From assembly GCA_035582835.1 (NCBI GenBank), contig JAYKAV010003094.1:395518-459517 (forward strand): a stretch of DNA of 64,000 bases. Direction: 5' to 3'. Source of the stretch: Phoebastria nigripes. Lineage: Eukaryota > Chordata > Aves > Procellariiformes > Diomedeidae. Below the pieces are notes generated by a model, which was not told where the DNA came from, did no database searches, and was given only the letters and a program-made list of their open reading frames with translations. This document shows positions 25,303 to 38,700 of the stretch, one piece after another; within the stretch, counting starts at the first letter, position 1; the number at the start of each line of letters is the position of its first letter. A program made the translations under genes and the position numbers.

Positions 25303-27487
25303 GAAAACGTTCAAAATGAGCCTTGTTGCATTTATTTACAGCAGACAAGTAGGGAAGGCCATCAGTTTTTACAGAATCTCTGAATTCACTTAGAAACCAG
25401 TCTTCATGTGATACAAATGTCCCAGGTTCAAGCCAATTGTCAAGTGATGAATGCCTGCTCCATGAACCTGCAGAAATAATTGGGGCTTTACCACCACTAT
25501 AGAAGGCTTCAGTGGCCAAACAACTGCAACTGAGGTTGACAAGGATGACTAGGTGGATCACGGCCTGCAACAGTGTGGTGATCCAAACGGCAGAACAAGG
25601 TCCAAATAGCTGCAAAAAGGATTCACCACTTCTGCATAGAAATTAAATCAATCCAAAAAAGGCTCCATGAGCATGACTGAAAGTACTACCCATACACAGG
25701 ATATTTAGATAACCCATAGCTGAAACCTCTTCGTATGTATGACTTCAGCTGGGCTAACAGCAGAATCCTAATACAGGAAAACAATTGTACTTGCGTCAGT
25801 GAGAGCTCCTGCAGAAAAGAATCTTCTCATGCAGATTGGTGAAGGACAATTCTACTGAGTTTCACCATACCACCGAGTGCTTCAGCACGGGCTAAGGTAA
25901 GGTCCAGACATAAAAATTTACTCCTCCAACTATGTTATAGAACATCTCTGTGGATAGATTAATGGACTGAGGGACATTATGCGGAAAAACATTACATGGA
26001 GTATGGGATCTTTAGGTCAAAGAGCTGAGACTATAATCTTTAAAGACAAGGAGAGTTATGTTCAATTTACAAAGTGTTAGGTACATTTTCAAGCCCCACA
26101 AAGGAAAGGGAATTAAAAAGAAAAAAGGAGACTTCAAACGCAATCAAGTATTTTGAGGGAGCAACTGTTGATTAAGTGCAAGGGTTGGTTATGCAACGCG
26201 TTGCTGTGTAACAGCTTTAGGAGAGATATGTTGTCTGCAGATCACTTTCCACCCACTTGATATCAACTGTATGGAGGGGGAAATATTTTTCTGAATGACA
26301 TTAGCATTAAGGTGCATTTAGAAAAAACTTTGTACAAGTATGGTAATAGTGACCTATAGTACCCAAGGGAACCTATCGGTCAATATTGACAAAAAGTTTA
26401 TTATATAAATATTAACAAAATTTCATTCTACTGCATATATACAAGGGATGAAAATGAAGTTGAATGATCAATTTTATCTTCCATTTTTCTAATCTGCTTC
26501 AGGTATCTACTTGGCAGATAATTATTCATTAATAAATATAAGAAGCAACCTCCATGAAATTTTCTAAGTCTCTCTCTTTCACTTTGGAAAGTGTGAAAGA
26601 AAAAAAAAAAAATTTAAGAAAGACTTATTTTGGGTGCTTCTTTAGCAGCAGATCAGAACAGATTGAATGTTTGGGACTGACCATCTCAAAGATCTCACTG
26701 ACTGTAGTTATAGTGCTTAAAGGTTCTGCCTGAGTTCTAAATGCCTAAAGAAAATGAAACACCTATGTTTAACCTCTGAAAATTTCGGTAAAGGAGACTG
26801 TACAACAATAGAACAGAAATAAACAGAAAAACGTTACAAGATACAGCTCTGCTGCAGATTAGTGCTTTGGCTATTGGACTTCTTTTCTGTCTCTGCCAAC
26901 AATTCTTCTGACTTCTGCAGCAAATAAATTATAGATTCTAGAGAGAACAGTTCTATAAATTGCATCACCTTGCAGTTCATTTGCAATCCATCTCATGTTA
27001 TAAATGACATGAGTCCCACAGAAAGAAATTTATCTTACTATCTAAAGAATCATCATCACCACCACCACAAAGTGACAAAAAATAGACTCCAAATTTCTGA
27101 TTTTGCCATTTAGTGTTCTTTTACTGTTTAGTAAAATTACAAATTCCAGAGGTCCCTTCTGTGCAAGTAAAGTATCAGTCACATATATTCAGAAATATTT
27201 GGATTTGGGGCATTCAGAAATGCAACACGGACTTTTTCCAGTCACAATGAAAAAACAACTGGCACCATTAACAACCACTTTTTCTGAAATTAAAGTCATC
27301 CAGCTGATTACATAACAATTTACTAAAATGCAGAATAATACCTGGAAACAGAACTCCTGGTTTCCGCTATTGATTCCAGGGAAAATGATGGTTAAAACAC
27401 TGGGTATGTCAGAAAACAGATAAGGAACATTAAAAAAGGCATGGTGAAGTAGAAGAGAATTAGGTGTACAATATTGGATTATCATAG

Positions 27488-27933
27488 GTTTAGTTTGTAG
27501 GTTTACCGCATGTAAGATTGATTAAAAGTTAACAACTCTTTAGACACTAAGAGTGCACAAATATTTCATAGTAATAACAGATCTGTCTCATTTTGTACAG
27601 ATCCTCTTTTTTACCTTCTCATATGTGAGCTAAGAGGTTCCTGATCTNATGAAGTCTAATCTGTAAGAAAATATTATCTTAAATTTTGTTTAATTTGTGG
27701 TTTGATTACAGGTAAAATTGATTGTAAAGTTAAGATTTCTTACAGATGCTAAAATGGAATTCCACAAATGTTTCTTTCAGAGTAACAACAGATTTGTCTT
27801 GTAGGATTCTGCAGTAATCTGTGTAAAAAAAATTCCTGTTAATATATTCAGTTGATCTTCCTTTTTGCCTTGATATGAGAGGGAAGTTATTCCTGACTAC
27901 ATGAAATCTAGTCTATAGGAAAATACTATTCTA
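27488..27933. repeat. Diverged tandem duplication, units of about 200 and 245 bp
   Basis: Two head-to-tail copies start at GTTTAGTTTGTAGG (27488) and GTTTAATTTGTGG (27688). Matching landmarks in order: CACAAATATTTC / CACAAATGTTTC, AATAACAGATCTGTCT / AACAACAGATTTGTCT, TTCCTGATCTNATGAAGTCT / TTCCTGACTACATGAAATCT, and GAAAATATTATCTTA / GAAAATACTATTCTA. The second copy has an extra ~45 bp in the middle. No coding potential; no known family recognised. Confidence 0.8.
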
Positions 27934-30900
27934 AGTGGCTGAGAATAAGGAGGATTCCAAGCCTAAGTCCTGAAATCTAGAACAAAAAGAAAAAGGTCCT
28001 CTACACTGGATTTAATATTACCATGATCCCACGAAACAGACTAGCACTTCGGGTTTGGAGATAGTTTCACTACTAGCGCTACTATTTCCATGTTTTCCAT
28101 GCAGCTGATTAACAATGAAGAGGCTTTTATGTATTTTTTTCATGTCATCAGGACACCTGCATAATTTAGGGTATTTTAATGGTTTCCAAACGCATACATC
28201 ACTTGATTAGAATTCAGGCTAGATTAATCTTGACCAAAAATCATTGTCAGCAAATGGTTATAAAACTATTTCAGCTTAGTTCTAAATGTATCTCTGTAAG
28301 CATTACTGGATATGTCATTTTAAGTACTGTATTTGAAATAAAAGAACACATTTGTCTTCTCTTTGTTCTACATTTACATTAAAGACAAAAGGTAACTTTA
28401 ATATGTTTTTGAAGAAATTCACCAATAGAAGCCTCATTCACAAGTTTAATTTAAAACAACTGTTTTTCTGATAATGTACTATTTTTCTTGAAGTCTGATA
28501 CTCAAATGAAAACGTCTCCTAAATAAGATTAACATTTAGATGAAAAATGCTGCTTTGTGATGTGTCATTATTTCACTGAGTTAGTAATTCATGCTCAAGA
28601 AGCATTATTAAACTTTGATTCTTCATATAGATTTTTCCTATTTAAGTATATGTAAAAATATATGTAACATATGTAAAATATTCTGAGGTGTATTATAGAA
28701 AGGAACTTGCACTTTATTTACTAGTATTTGCTGTTTTAAACTTGTTAATATTTCATGCTCCTTGTAATGAGTTATATACCGTTTTACAAAAAATACTGTA
28801 ATTAAGAAGAAGCATTTGCTTTGAAATTCAGTACAATAGTAACTAGAAGAAGAAATTCCATTGTGCGGCATACTGACTGTTACTCTCTTGTAAGTATCAT
28901 GCATCAAAGCAGTTTCCTGCAGATCTTTTCAGACGCTATAGATTTCTGTTGAACATACTTATAGTCCAAGGGAGAAAGCAGCATTCATCAGAACAGCCTG
29001 AGTAAAATGACAGAAAACTAGAAACGTAGTATAACTGAATAAAGATATATATGTATGATTTCACACATGTTGCATTTTTATACAATGGAGATTTTTCATA
29101 CTTTGTTAAAAAAGCATTTTATTTCAAAATAAGGGATGTACAAATAATTATATGGGATACACTGAAAAAAATTGTGCACGTAAAAAACGTATACCACACT
29201 GGGAAAGCTATCAAAGGATGCCCACAGTTTCCAAGGAGATGAAGGGAAGAGGAAGGACAACAAAAGCCTTTCTTTTCAATTGGAATGAACAGCAACATTC
29301 TAAGTTGCTCCTTGTTGCTAAATATAGAAAAAAAACATTAAACTGAAATTCTGTATACCATAGAGTTAATATTATTTAAAAATAACAACTGAATGGACTA
29401 GATACGTAGACATGGCTATATATCAATAACTTAAAGATAAATGCCTAATAATCCCTACCTTAGCAAAGGTATCATTTTTTGTAAACCACTTAAGAATTTC
29501 CATGTTCATTCCAATACTTTGCTGCTCCCAAAAATGCAAAATCTTGCTCTGGTTGTAGAATGAAATCACTTTACTTGACAGATGAAGGAACTAAACCTTG
29601 ATGTTCACAGAATAATGCAGTTACTAAAGGATGCAGGAGAAAAGACCGAGCATTGTGTCGCACCACACACACAAAACGGCAGTGTCAGTAGCCTGGCAAC
29701 TGCAGCTGTTTAACAGGCACCATTTTAATTTTAACCTAACCCCTTTTTCTCTGCTTCAGCTACTCAGTGTATTTCATTGCTCGTTGTATTTCCTGATTGT
29801 ACTACAACGATACTTACAGAATAATAGCAGCTCTTTAAATCCATCACTTAGCACCCTCTATTTATCAAGAGATGTGCTTGCATGTTATAAGTATTCATAA
29901 ATTTATAACCATCAAGCACAACCAATAACATATGCTCATATTGTTAGTGATTGTGGTCCATATGGTGTATGACCTGTCCAAATGAGTACATATGCAATAT
30001 GGCATGCACACAAAAGTGAATATACAGTATCCTTATATTAATCAATATGCTTCTGTATATATAAACCCCTAGTTTCTGAACAGCTATGTGTAGTAAAGTG
30101 TTAGTGTCCTCTGCTTCTGTTCATTCTATTGTCACTATCTTCCAATTAAGTTTGTATGTTTTCTTATGTGGAAAGCTTGCTGTCACTTCTCTATGTTTGA
30201 CATATAAAACTGTTATATCTCATCCAGACTATTGTCCCCAGGTACCAGTATTTTTGTCAATATGTCAATGAGAATGTAATAATTAAAGATCTTCTTTAGT
30301 GATATAAAAGTGATGTGTCCTTAAAGATATTGGGCATATTTACCCATCTTTGTGGGAAAATCCATTGGAGATGAAAACGTGACCTGTGAATCATAGAGTT
30401 TCAAATTCATTACCCTATCCAATGGGACCAGATAATGGTCAAAGAATTTATCTTTTTAAAAACATGAAGGTCTTCAAACCTACCAAGAAATCTCTGCATG
30501 TCTGCAAGACACAGCGGAAACCAACTTCTTCCCAAGTGTGCCTGCCTCAATAGCACAGAGTCTCATGTAAGAACATAAGCATAATTAGTATTAGCCCTCT
30601 TCTAATGGAGCTGGAAAACGCCAAGCACATTATAGCCATGTTAAGAAATTAAATTGTGATTATTATGTCCAGACCCATGAAATAAAGGATAATTGAAAAT
30701 ATTCTGGTACATATGCAACTTAAAAGCCAATAGACAAATTAAATTTACTAAGAGTAGACAGAGCAATGAAATTTCCAAAACTTTAATGTTTCTGGAAGAA
30801 GCATTGAAGAAGTTAGTACATTTTCTAAATTCTATTCTATGCTATCTATCCATTACATTAAAATGTATTTATATCTATTACTTTATGAATCTGGGGAATC

Positions 30901-33477
30901 TCAAAAGTAAAAGTAAGCACATCAGAAGATGAGAAGATATCTTATACTATGAAAACTTTGACAATATGTGTATTGTCAAAGATCAGCTGTCATGCATTTT
31001 AATAGATCCATAGGAAAAAAAGGTTAGAAAAAGAAATAGATGGCAGTGTCATATTTCAGTTATAATTTCTTAGGAACCAGGTATCTCAATATCATTTGAG
31101 CTACTTCCTTTAAACAAAAGTTCTTCCTACTTTGTGTGGAGTACCACAAAATGCTAAAGAATTTTCAGTTCTTGATGTGGACAATCAAACTGCAGTTACT
31201 AATGTAGGTCTCTAAATAGTCTTACTGAAACTGTACACACACTACTTCAAGCAACTGCTTCTGGGCAAAAGATGAGCAAAGACTGACTACATTAATCATG
31301 ACAGTCACAATGTAGAATAATGTAGAATAATTATGTAGGTTTATGCATATACTGCTCTAAACAAAATCTAAGCCCTTTATACTTCCCAGCAGGATTTAAC
31401 CTAGGTAGTCTACTGCTTGTTAAAGTGTTAGGTTGGTTGCTAGTTTACCACTGAGCAATACAGACAGAGAGTTTGCATGCTTCTCTGCAAAAATTAGAAA
31501 AGTTTTTTCTACTTTTGCATGCAATTCATGGCACACAGACCATCTGCGGCTCCTGAAGAAACAGAAGATTAACCAGAGGCAAGAAGAGAGTGCCTTGGAC
31601 AAGGCTTTGAATTTCAGCAAGATTCTTCAAAAACACCAGAAGCCTCGGCTAGACCCTTGCAACCAGCATTTGCAGATGACACTTCCTAACTTATGATAAC
31701 CTAGCAAGTGTTCTAAATGAGTGCATTCAGTTATCCAGATGCTGACTAGGAAAAGAACACTATTATTAAAAAGATCATTTTAAATGAACAAGTGTTCTAC
31801 TAGTGTTTACAGACATTTTAAACCTCCACAATAAACCCAGAGCCAAATTACTACTAGAATTGATTTAACCACAGTATCTCTGGCTTCACAAGGGAAGAAG
31901 TCCTAAAAATGTTGTGGACCTCTGGCTGAAGTTTGGAAAAAGTTTGGATTTGAAATCACAGCCTGAGACCGCATTTTACAGAAACAAACACTTATTTGAA
32001 ATAAAAACCAAATATATTAATCCAATATAGATACCCTGCTTAGAAAACCTAATGCCAACAATTTAACATTAAAAAAATCGTAACTTGGGGTAAGTCTTAC
32101 AAAGGAGTGTTTTTGACTGTCTTGACTACACTACTTGTACAGTTTAACTAGAATATCCTTTATTGTGCAACTTTAACAAGATAATCTAAAGAGCAATACT
32201 AGGGTTTGAAACAGAGCATAGAGAAATGCTGGTATTTCTAATAATACATCACCAGGAATGTTGAACTACGTACCTAATCAACCCAAACATCATACATAGC
32301 AGTGGTAACAAAACCATAATCTATAGAGTATTGGTTAGTCATATGGTACCAGAAATCTACTTTTCAGATACTGTATGTAATACAAATAAATACATACAAC
32401 CATGTCTGATCTCAGTATAAAGCATCAAAGACCCTCCGTACGAATTTTGTTCTCATCTTCCACCCAGAGCTACCACAATCACCAGAAGATTGCTTTTCTG
32501 CTGGCAAATTGCAAAGACGACACTCCTTATTTCAGACAAAGTTACCTCTTGACACATCTCATGCCTGAATCCCTGACGAGCAGCTATTAGAAGATAACTC
32601 CACATCTGAAACATTCATATCATGAGTGATGTGGAAAATGAAAACAGTGGAAAAGTATTAAAATCTGCTAGTTTTTAATACTTATGAGCATATAACTGGC
32701 ATTACCAAGTAATACACAATAATACAATTAAAGCAGCTGCTGGCCCTTACGTTTCAGTAGCAGCTACTGCATTCTGATTCAATAGCTGAGAATATACTGT
32801 CAAAACGAGAAATAGAAATTACAGAAATAGATCATTACATAAAGGAGCTTGATACAGTGAAAGAAATGTGACTTATATTCACTTTCCACCATAAATCTAT
32901 GAAAGCAGCAGTAGATCAAGCTTTCTCAAGGCATGCAGTTAATCAACATTAAAAAAAATCCAAGACATCCTGCAAACGTTGCTGTAGTAACGACTCCTCC
33001 TTGGAAAAATGTTAATAAAAATATACAGGTATCCAAGGTACAAACTGGAAATGACCCTAGGTGAATTTAATATCTTCCAAATATTTTTGTTTTACTCAAT
33101 TACTGCTTATAGTTATTTTAGTTTACTCCATGCACAGTATATTAATTCCTCCTAAAACAATAAAATTAAATGCTCGATTTCTATCTCATTACATATTAAA
33201 GAATTACTACTCATTAAATTATGCAACCTAAAAAATGCAAGTAGGTGGCCACCAAACTTCCAATATCTTTTGTCCAGCTAGCAACATTAATTTTCAAAAA
33301 ACTTATTTTAGATGTGCTCATCTATGATTCAAGATCTCATTAAAACTACTGAAAATCCCTTCTTAGTACCACTATGGGAATATTACTTTTGGTACTAGTA
33401 ATATAATAAACAGCAGCTTAAAGAAGAAAAATATAAAAGAAGTAAAAGAGAAAAATATTAATTTAAACAATTCTTAC

Positions 33478-33578
33478 TCGTTGTTGTCCTTCATACCAAT
33501 CATCTTCATCAAACCAGTGGGAAATATAAGTCATCCAAGCCATGATAGAAAGCACAGTTGAAATAAAAAATACAGAGC
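33478..33578 (-). CDS. WDR17: WDR17 coding exon 1 (start codon; coding part 33478-33543)
   Basis: Contains the initiator ATG (33541-33543 on the complement) with a strong Kozak context (A at -3, G at +4). It encodes residues 1-22, MAWMTYISHWFDEDDW followed by YEGQQR, matching the acidic/aromatic N-terminus of the long mammalian isoform. The donor follows CGA at 33476-33477 (gtaaga); the exon ends in phase 0. The upstream acceptor is placed at TTCAG just right of 33578, which would leave 35 nt of 5' UTR in this exon; that edge is an inference. The next exon has its own Met at residue 25, so skipping this exon would still give a protein starting MSQVKQ, as in the known short isoform of mammals. 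Confidence 0.9.
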
Positions 33579-36387
33579 CTGAACACATGTAAGTACAATA
33601 AGTCCTGTGCTAAAATTTACTCAAAACTACAACAAGCTACCCAAAGATCAGATCTGAACTCTGTGATATGATTCTACATTAGTAAGCTTTACATTCATAA
33701 CTATACAATCTGAAATACTTTTAGCAGCAATTTAAATGCTATATATGTATTGGATTCTGAACTGGAAAACAGAAGTCAACACTAAAACAATTACTAGATT
33801 ATTTAATCCAGTATTTTAAATTAAAGCAGGTTAGTGCTTCAAGCTTGATTTTACAGTGCTTCTGAGCTCTGAAAATGAGGTGCTGTTTGAGTCATTCTCA
33901 TTTGTCTCCTAAAAAATTATTTTCCCTCTTTTCAGATGTACTGTCTGTAAGAAATGCGGTTAAGTGCACAAAAGCTTGTATTGAAATGTAAAATACCTTC
34001 AGAATCATGGGAAGTGATATGTTTTGGTTATGTAGGGAGTGGTTTTAACTGGCACAGTAGGAGGGGCCACGATTATCGCAAGTGCCGAACATCTTATGTT
34101 TAAAAACATTTTTTTTAAAAGGGAAAAAAAGGAAGAAAAAAAGATCTGCATCTCCGTTGTTCACAGCCAGCAGAGCCTGAAGAGCTCAGCTACAGCCACC
34201 AGCACTGGCTGGGAAATTTAAAAAGCCTAATTTTCACTAATTCATCGGAATGCATCTGCTTCTTTTCTCTCCCTCAGGAGAGTTTCACATATCTGACTGT
34301 ATTTATTCCTTCTGCCACTAATTATCCTTTTTTGGTATGCTCCAAGTTTCACATTAGATTTCACAGTGCATTATACCAACAAAAACGAGAGGTAAAAAGA
34401 GGAATAAAAGCTGTATTGCTCACACCACAATTCAGTACTGCAGCAGCACACTTCATCAGCTGTGCTGTTTAAGAGACATTATCATACAATTCTTCCTGAC
34501 TGCATGGCTGCAGGAACTATTAAATCTTCAGAGATGATGTAGAACGAAAAAAACACAGTTTCTTAAGAGATCTGGAACCCAGACAACCTCTGCCTTTCTG
34601 TACTGGATTAACGAGCTGTTTACCAAAATTCGTAATACAATAAATGCAAAAGCTAGACTGTGAAGTCAATTGTTCAATCAAGAAATAAACAAAGCAAAGT
34701 AGGAAAAGAACAGCTGGAAGTACCAGATATTAACCTGGAGTTAGTGGTCAACATGACTTACCATTTCCAAAGAGCAATTCAGTGTCATTACCAGTCCTAC
34801 TCTAGCACATGTAGTTTCCATTAAGGCTATTGTATAAGCAAGCTATGTTCTCAGATACACAGCAGGGAGATACAGAAAAGCAGCAATACTTTTGATTTCC
34901 AACCTCTTACTCAGAAATTATGACACCCAAGGGAAAAAAAAAAAAAACCAAACCACACACACAAAATAATAAAAATTTAAATCAAGATACCCACTATATT
35001 TACGGAAAGTAGCATTCCCAGATTAGCAGATTTTTTTGTGGTTATACAGTCCTCCAGATAAATGTATACATACACAAGAACATACAGAGGAACTTCCCAC
35101 CACACTGCTGAAATTTTTCAGATTACTTGCCCTTTGAGACTTCGGCTCAAACACAAACCATGCAAAGTGCACAGAATTGCATGGTCTCATAAACTACATG
35201 GGAAACATAGGATTAATTCAGACACCTCTATTCATATGGCTGAAGAAATGCTTGACCATATCCATGGTCTATGAATAAATGATAAAAGTGTTACTGATGT
35301 ACCACTCCTATGAACAAAAATTTTACAATTTGCTAGATAAATCATATCCACATTATTACTGCTTGTTACATCCCAAAATCATGGTTTCAAATAAATTAAT
35401 ACTAGCACATTTAGGAAAGCCTTCGCTTTCACGCTGCTCTGTCTCTTTATAAGTGCACATAGCATTATTCAGAATCTGAGCAAAGTATTACATGTTGTTC
35501 AACAGTAACAAATTTGTTTCTGTTTGACACCTATNGCTGTTCCACAATGTATGTGAACTGAATTTTCTAGTCTCAATACCAACATGTTAGAACAATTGAG
35601 TCCCTCTAGAGAGACTAACACCGGGGTTCACATTTAGTTTCAGGATCATCAGGGAAGCATGGGCTAAATGAATATGGATACTGTATCATCCTTTCAATAA
35701 ACTGCTGATATCTTCAGCTCAAAGGTACAGACACAATTAAAAACTTCACAGGATAGCAGATGGGAACTTAAACTGCAAAAAATGATCTGTTACAATTACC
35801 TGTAAATAAAGTAAAAAGCTTTGTGCTAAATTATACTTGAAAAATAAAGACAAGAAAGACTAGTAGCTGCAAATGCATCATGGGTCCATTATATTTGTTT
35901 GCCTATTCCATCATTCATCTCCAACTGCTGAAAAAACTATTATACTATAGGTATAATAATACTCCAGTGGAGGATGAATGAAACTCCATGTACTAAATAT
36001 TACAGTAAAAATATGAAAAATCTCAAAGTATTCCATCCGTTAATTTTTTGTAATTAAGGTTAATCTTATTAAATGTTTTATAAATAACTTAGTATGCACT
36101 TAACCTAAAGTCCAGTTGGTACATCTTGTTAAGTGTTATTTGTTCTTACTTTTAAGGACAACAAAATGTACTATGGTGTCAAAGTCAAAAAAATGAATGT
36201 TTGCTCAAGCATTGAATGTTAATAAGGAATTTTAATAGATCAGACCAAAAGAGACATCTTTAAGGTATATACAGCCTTACAATAGATTGCCCAATAAATG
36301 TATTTGCAATATTCCAGAGGGAATAAAAAGATAAAACAGATCTTATTCATTTCATGCTGAAACAATTGTTTAATTCTTGAGCTGACA

Positions 36388-36650
36388 CGAGGAAACAGAA
36401 TGAAGCTGTGTCAGGGGAAGTTCAGGTTGGACATTAGGAAAAGGTTCTTCACTGAGAGGGCGGTCGGTCACTGGAACAGGCTCCCCAGGGAAGTGGTCAC
36501 GGAACCAAGCCTGTCAGAGTTCAAGGAGCGTCTGGACAATGCTCTTAGTCATATGGTTTACTTTTAGGTAGTCCTGCGAGGAGCAAGGAGTTGGACTCAA
36601 TGATCCTTATGGCTCCCTTCCAACTTGAGATATTCTATGATTCTATGATC
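36388..36650 (+). mobile_element. CR1 LINE 3'-end fragment
   Basis: About 260 bp: AGGTTGGACATTAGGAAAAG, then the conserved CACTGGAACAGGCTCCCCAG and GTCTGGACAATGCTCTTAG blocks, and a tail of two exact ATTCTATG octamers (36632-36647). It covers the ORF2 end and the short 3' UTR. 5'-truncated as usual. Antisense to WDR17. Confidence 0.95.
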
Positions 36651-37129
36651 AAGCCTATGCTGCAGACATTTCACAGTCCTCCCTTTGGAACTAGGTACTC
36701 TCATTTCAGCAAGTGATAGAATCATTTTATACTTTTCAGGGTTGGGACTTAACTCCTAGAGGGAACAATTCTGGTAAAGTAACTACATTTTAGAAACTAA
36801 AGTCGTTATGCATATGTAATAACTAATACGTAAATATATGATATGACAAGAATAATATTATCAATGTATGTTACAAGTCAAAAAGGTCTGTTACCATTTA
36901 GCACTCACAAACATTAACTTCTCATCATTTGAGGTAGAAATTGCAATAGCTATCAATGCTGTAATATAAAACTTTTAGAGAAATACATATAATTACAAGA
37001 ACATACTTTAGAGAAACCCAAGATATCTTGCTGGATTCAGCACTTCAGCTTTTTTATGTTGCCATGTGTATTTTAAAAGGTGAGACACACAAAATAAGCC
37101 AAGTAAAAGCAGACAAAAATAACATTCTA

Positions 37130-38700
37130 GATTTAACGCTGTTCCGGGTCATTTCGCAATGCTTAGCACCTTCTGCATCCACAGTCATATTAGCACATAT
37201 TCAAGTGCATTGTCCAGACTGTCCACAGCCCTCACCAAGTCCCACTGTCACACTGAGGTTGTGCCTCAGGGCTACGAATGAGCCAGCGTGCTCAGAAGGC
37301 CAACTTCTCCAACTCCATAGAGTCAGCTAGACAATACAGGACCATGGACTCTGTTCTCCCCCCTTCACATAACTGTGCAGTCTTTATTCCTTATCTCTCA
37401 GTCGACTCTGAGGGAGACTTTCCATTAGGAGTAGGGCTCATATCTGCCTGCAGTAAGACCAAAAGGGAGCAGCACAAGTAGGCTACTTTGCAAAGTATGG
37501 AAGCCAGGAGCCAAAGGTGACCGTAAAGGAGGAGGGGGAGTGACCTCACTGATGAGTGGCACCGTCCCTCAGTACTCAAGAGCAGCAGAACAGGTCCAGA
37601 GATGGTAACCAGGTTCAGCTGATAGTCCAGTGATCACCAGACAAGTTCACAGTGCCAAAGCAAATCCAAGATCAAGACAGGAATTCAGCAAGGCAAGGTC
37701 AGGAGCAGCAAGGCGTTAAGGCCAGGCACAGTGTGGCTATGGCATAGTTCAGGCAAAGACCAAAGCAAGGGCCTGAGCTCCAATGCAGCTCTAGAGCCAG
37801 GGGGTGGAAGGTGCATGGATGGATGCCCCAGATAAGGTTTCTCATTGCTCTTTCTCCCGACTTCACTGTTTTCACACAGTCTGACCCAAAGTTACACAGC
37901 TGCACTGTAGCAGAGCTTGCCTTGAACACAGACAGTTAAACTCCTGGCTTGGGGAGGAAAAAGGGTAAAGATGGGAGACTGCAGAGCAAGAGTTATGAGC
38001 TGGTCAGGCCAATTAGAGCCTGTGCATTGGTGGAATGGAAGATGCAGAGGAGCAGCACTCTTGATGCCATATCATCATCAGGTCAGAGAGTCTTGTAAGC
38101 TCGAAAGAGGTCACTACACTGGCATTCTGATCTAGAAAGAGCCTCAGTTTGAATGCCTATGGCCAATTTTATCTTCTCACAGCATAACGCTCAGTAGTGG
38201 GAAGCAGCTGCCACTGGCAGTACTACCTTTGAGAATCTAACAACATTCAACTAGCCACAGGTTCTGAAAGCTTCCTCTGCTCACTGAGTCTCTGGTGTCC
38301 TGCATCCCAACAGTGTAATGAAAACCTGACAGGAGAAGACAGAAAACATTATTCTAGAAGACAGTTTCTCAACTTCACAACCCCAAGTGAGTTCAAGTGG
38401 GGAGGACAGACAGAAGTGGAACAAAAGATGGTTCATAAGGTGAAAGCTACACTGCAGAGATGGGGAGCGACTGGGACTGGGGAGCTTGAGAGTATACCAA
38501 CAGCTGCCTGGATGCTTAGTGAGTGAAGCCCGTCAGCAGAGAGCTGTGTAAATGGCAGAGACGCTGCATCCCACAAGCTGTGACCTCTGAAACCATGAGG
38601 TACAGGGATGATTCAAAGCAGCTTGCCAAGTCAGGAGGAAGAGTACAAACTAGGCAGATGAAGGAGATGGATGGAGTACAGGAGGTAATGTTGTTCATAT
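37130..38700. other. Moderately GC-rich unclassified intronic stretch
   Basis: Less AT-rich than its surroundings, with purine-rich CAGGCA/AGCAAGG-type phrasing (37680-37800). Short open frames on both strands overlap and have no recognisable domain. Could be a degenerated LTR or other old insertion; no ends or target-site duplication seen. Confidence 0.3.

Larger units (their letters stand above)
24325..33477 (-). other. WDR17 intron between coding exons 1 and 2
   Basis: 9153 bp. Contains a CR1 tail (25230-25302), a possible ancient amniote repeat just left of it (25046-25165), a diverged tandem duplication (27488-27933), a CAT/CAC triplet run near 27046-27068, and a possible cryptic exon on the gene strand (24605-24748). 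The remainder is AT-rich with nothing recognised. Several short open frames (for example near 31433-31696) look like chance. Confidence 0.75.

Noticed and set aside
25217..25615. 132-codon minus-strand frame in the first coding intron
   Set aside because: Its C-terminal end runs through the CR1 tail, composition is unremarkable, and no splice sites or homologue are recognised.
31420..31696. Overlapping open frames on both strands
   Set aside because: Short, antisense to each other, with no recognisable motif; chance frames in intronic DNA.
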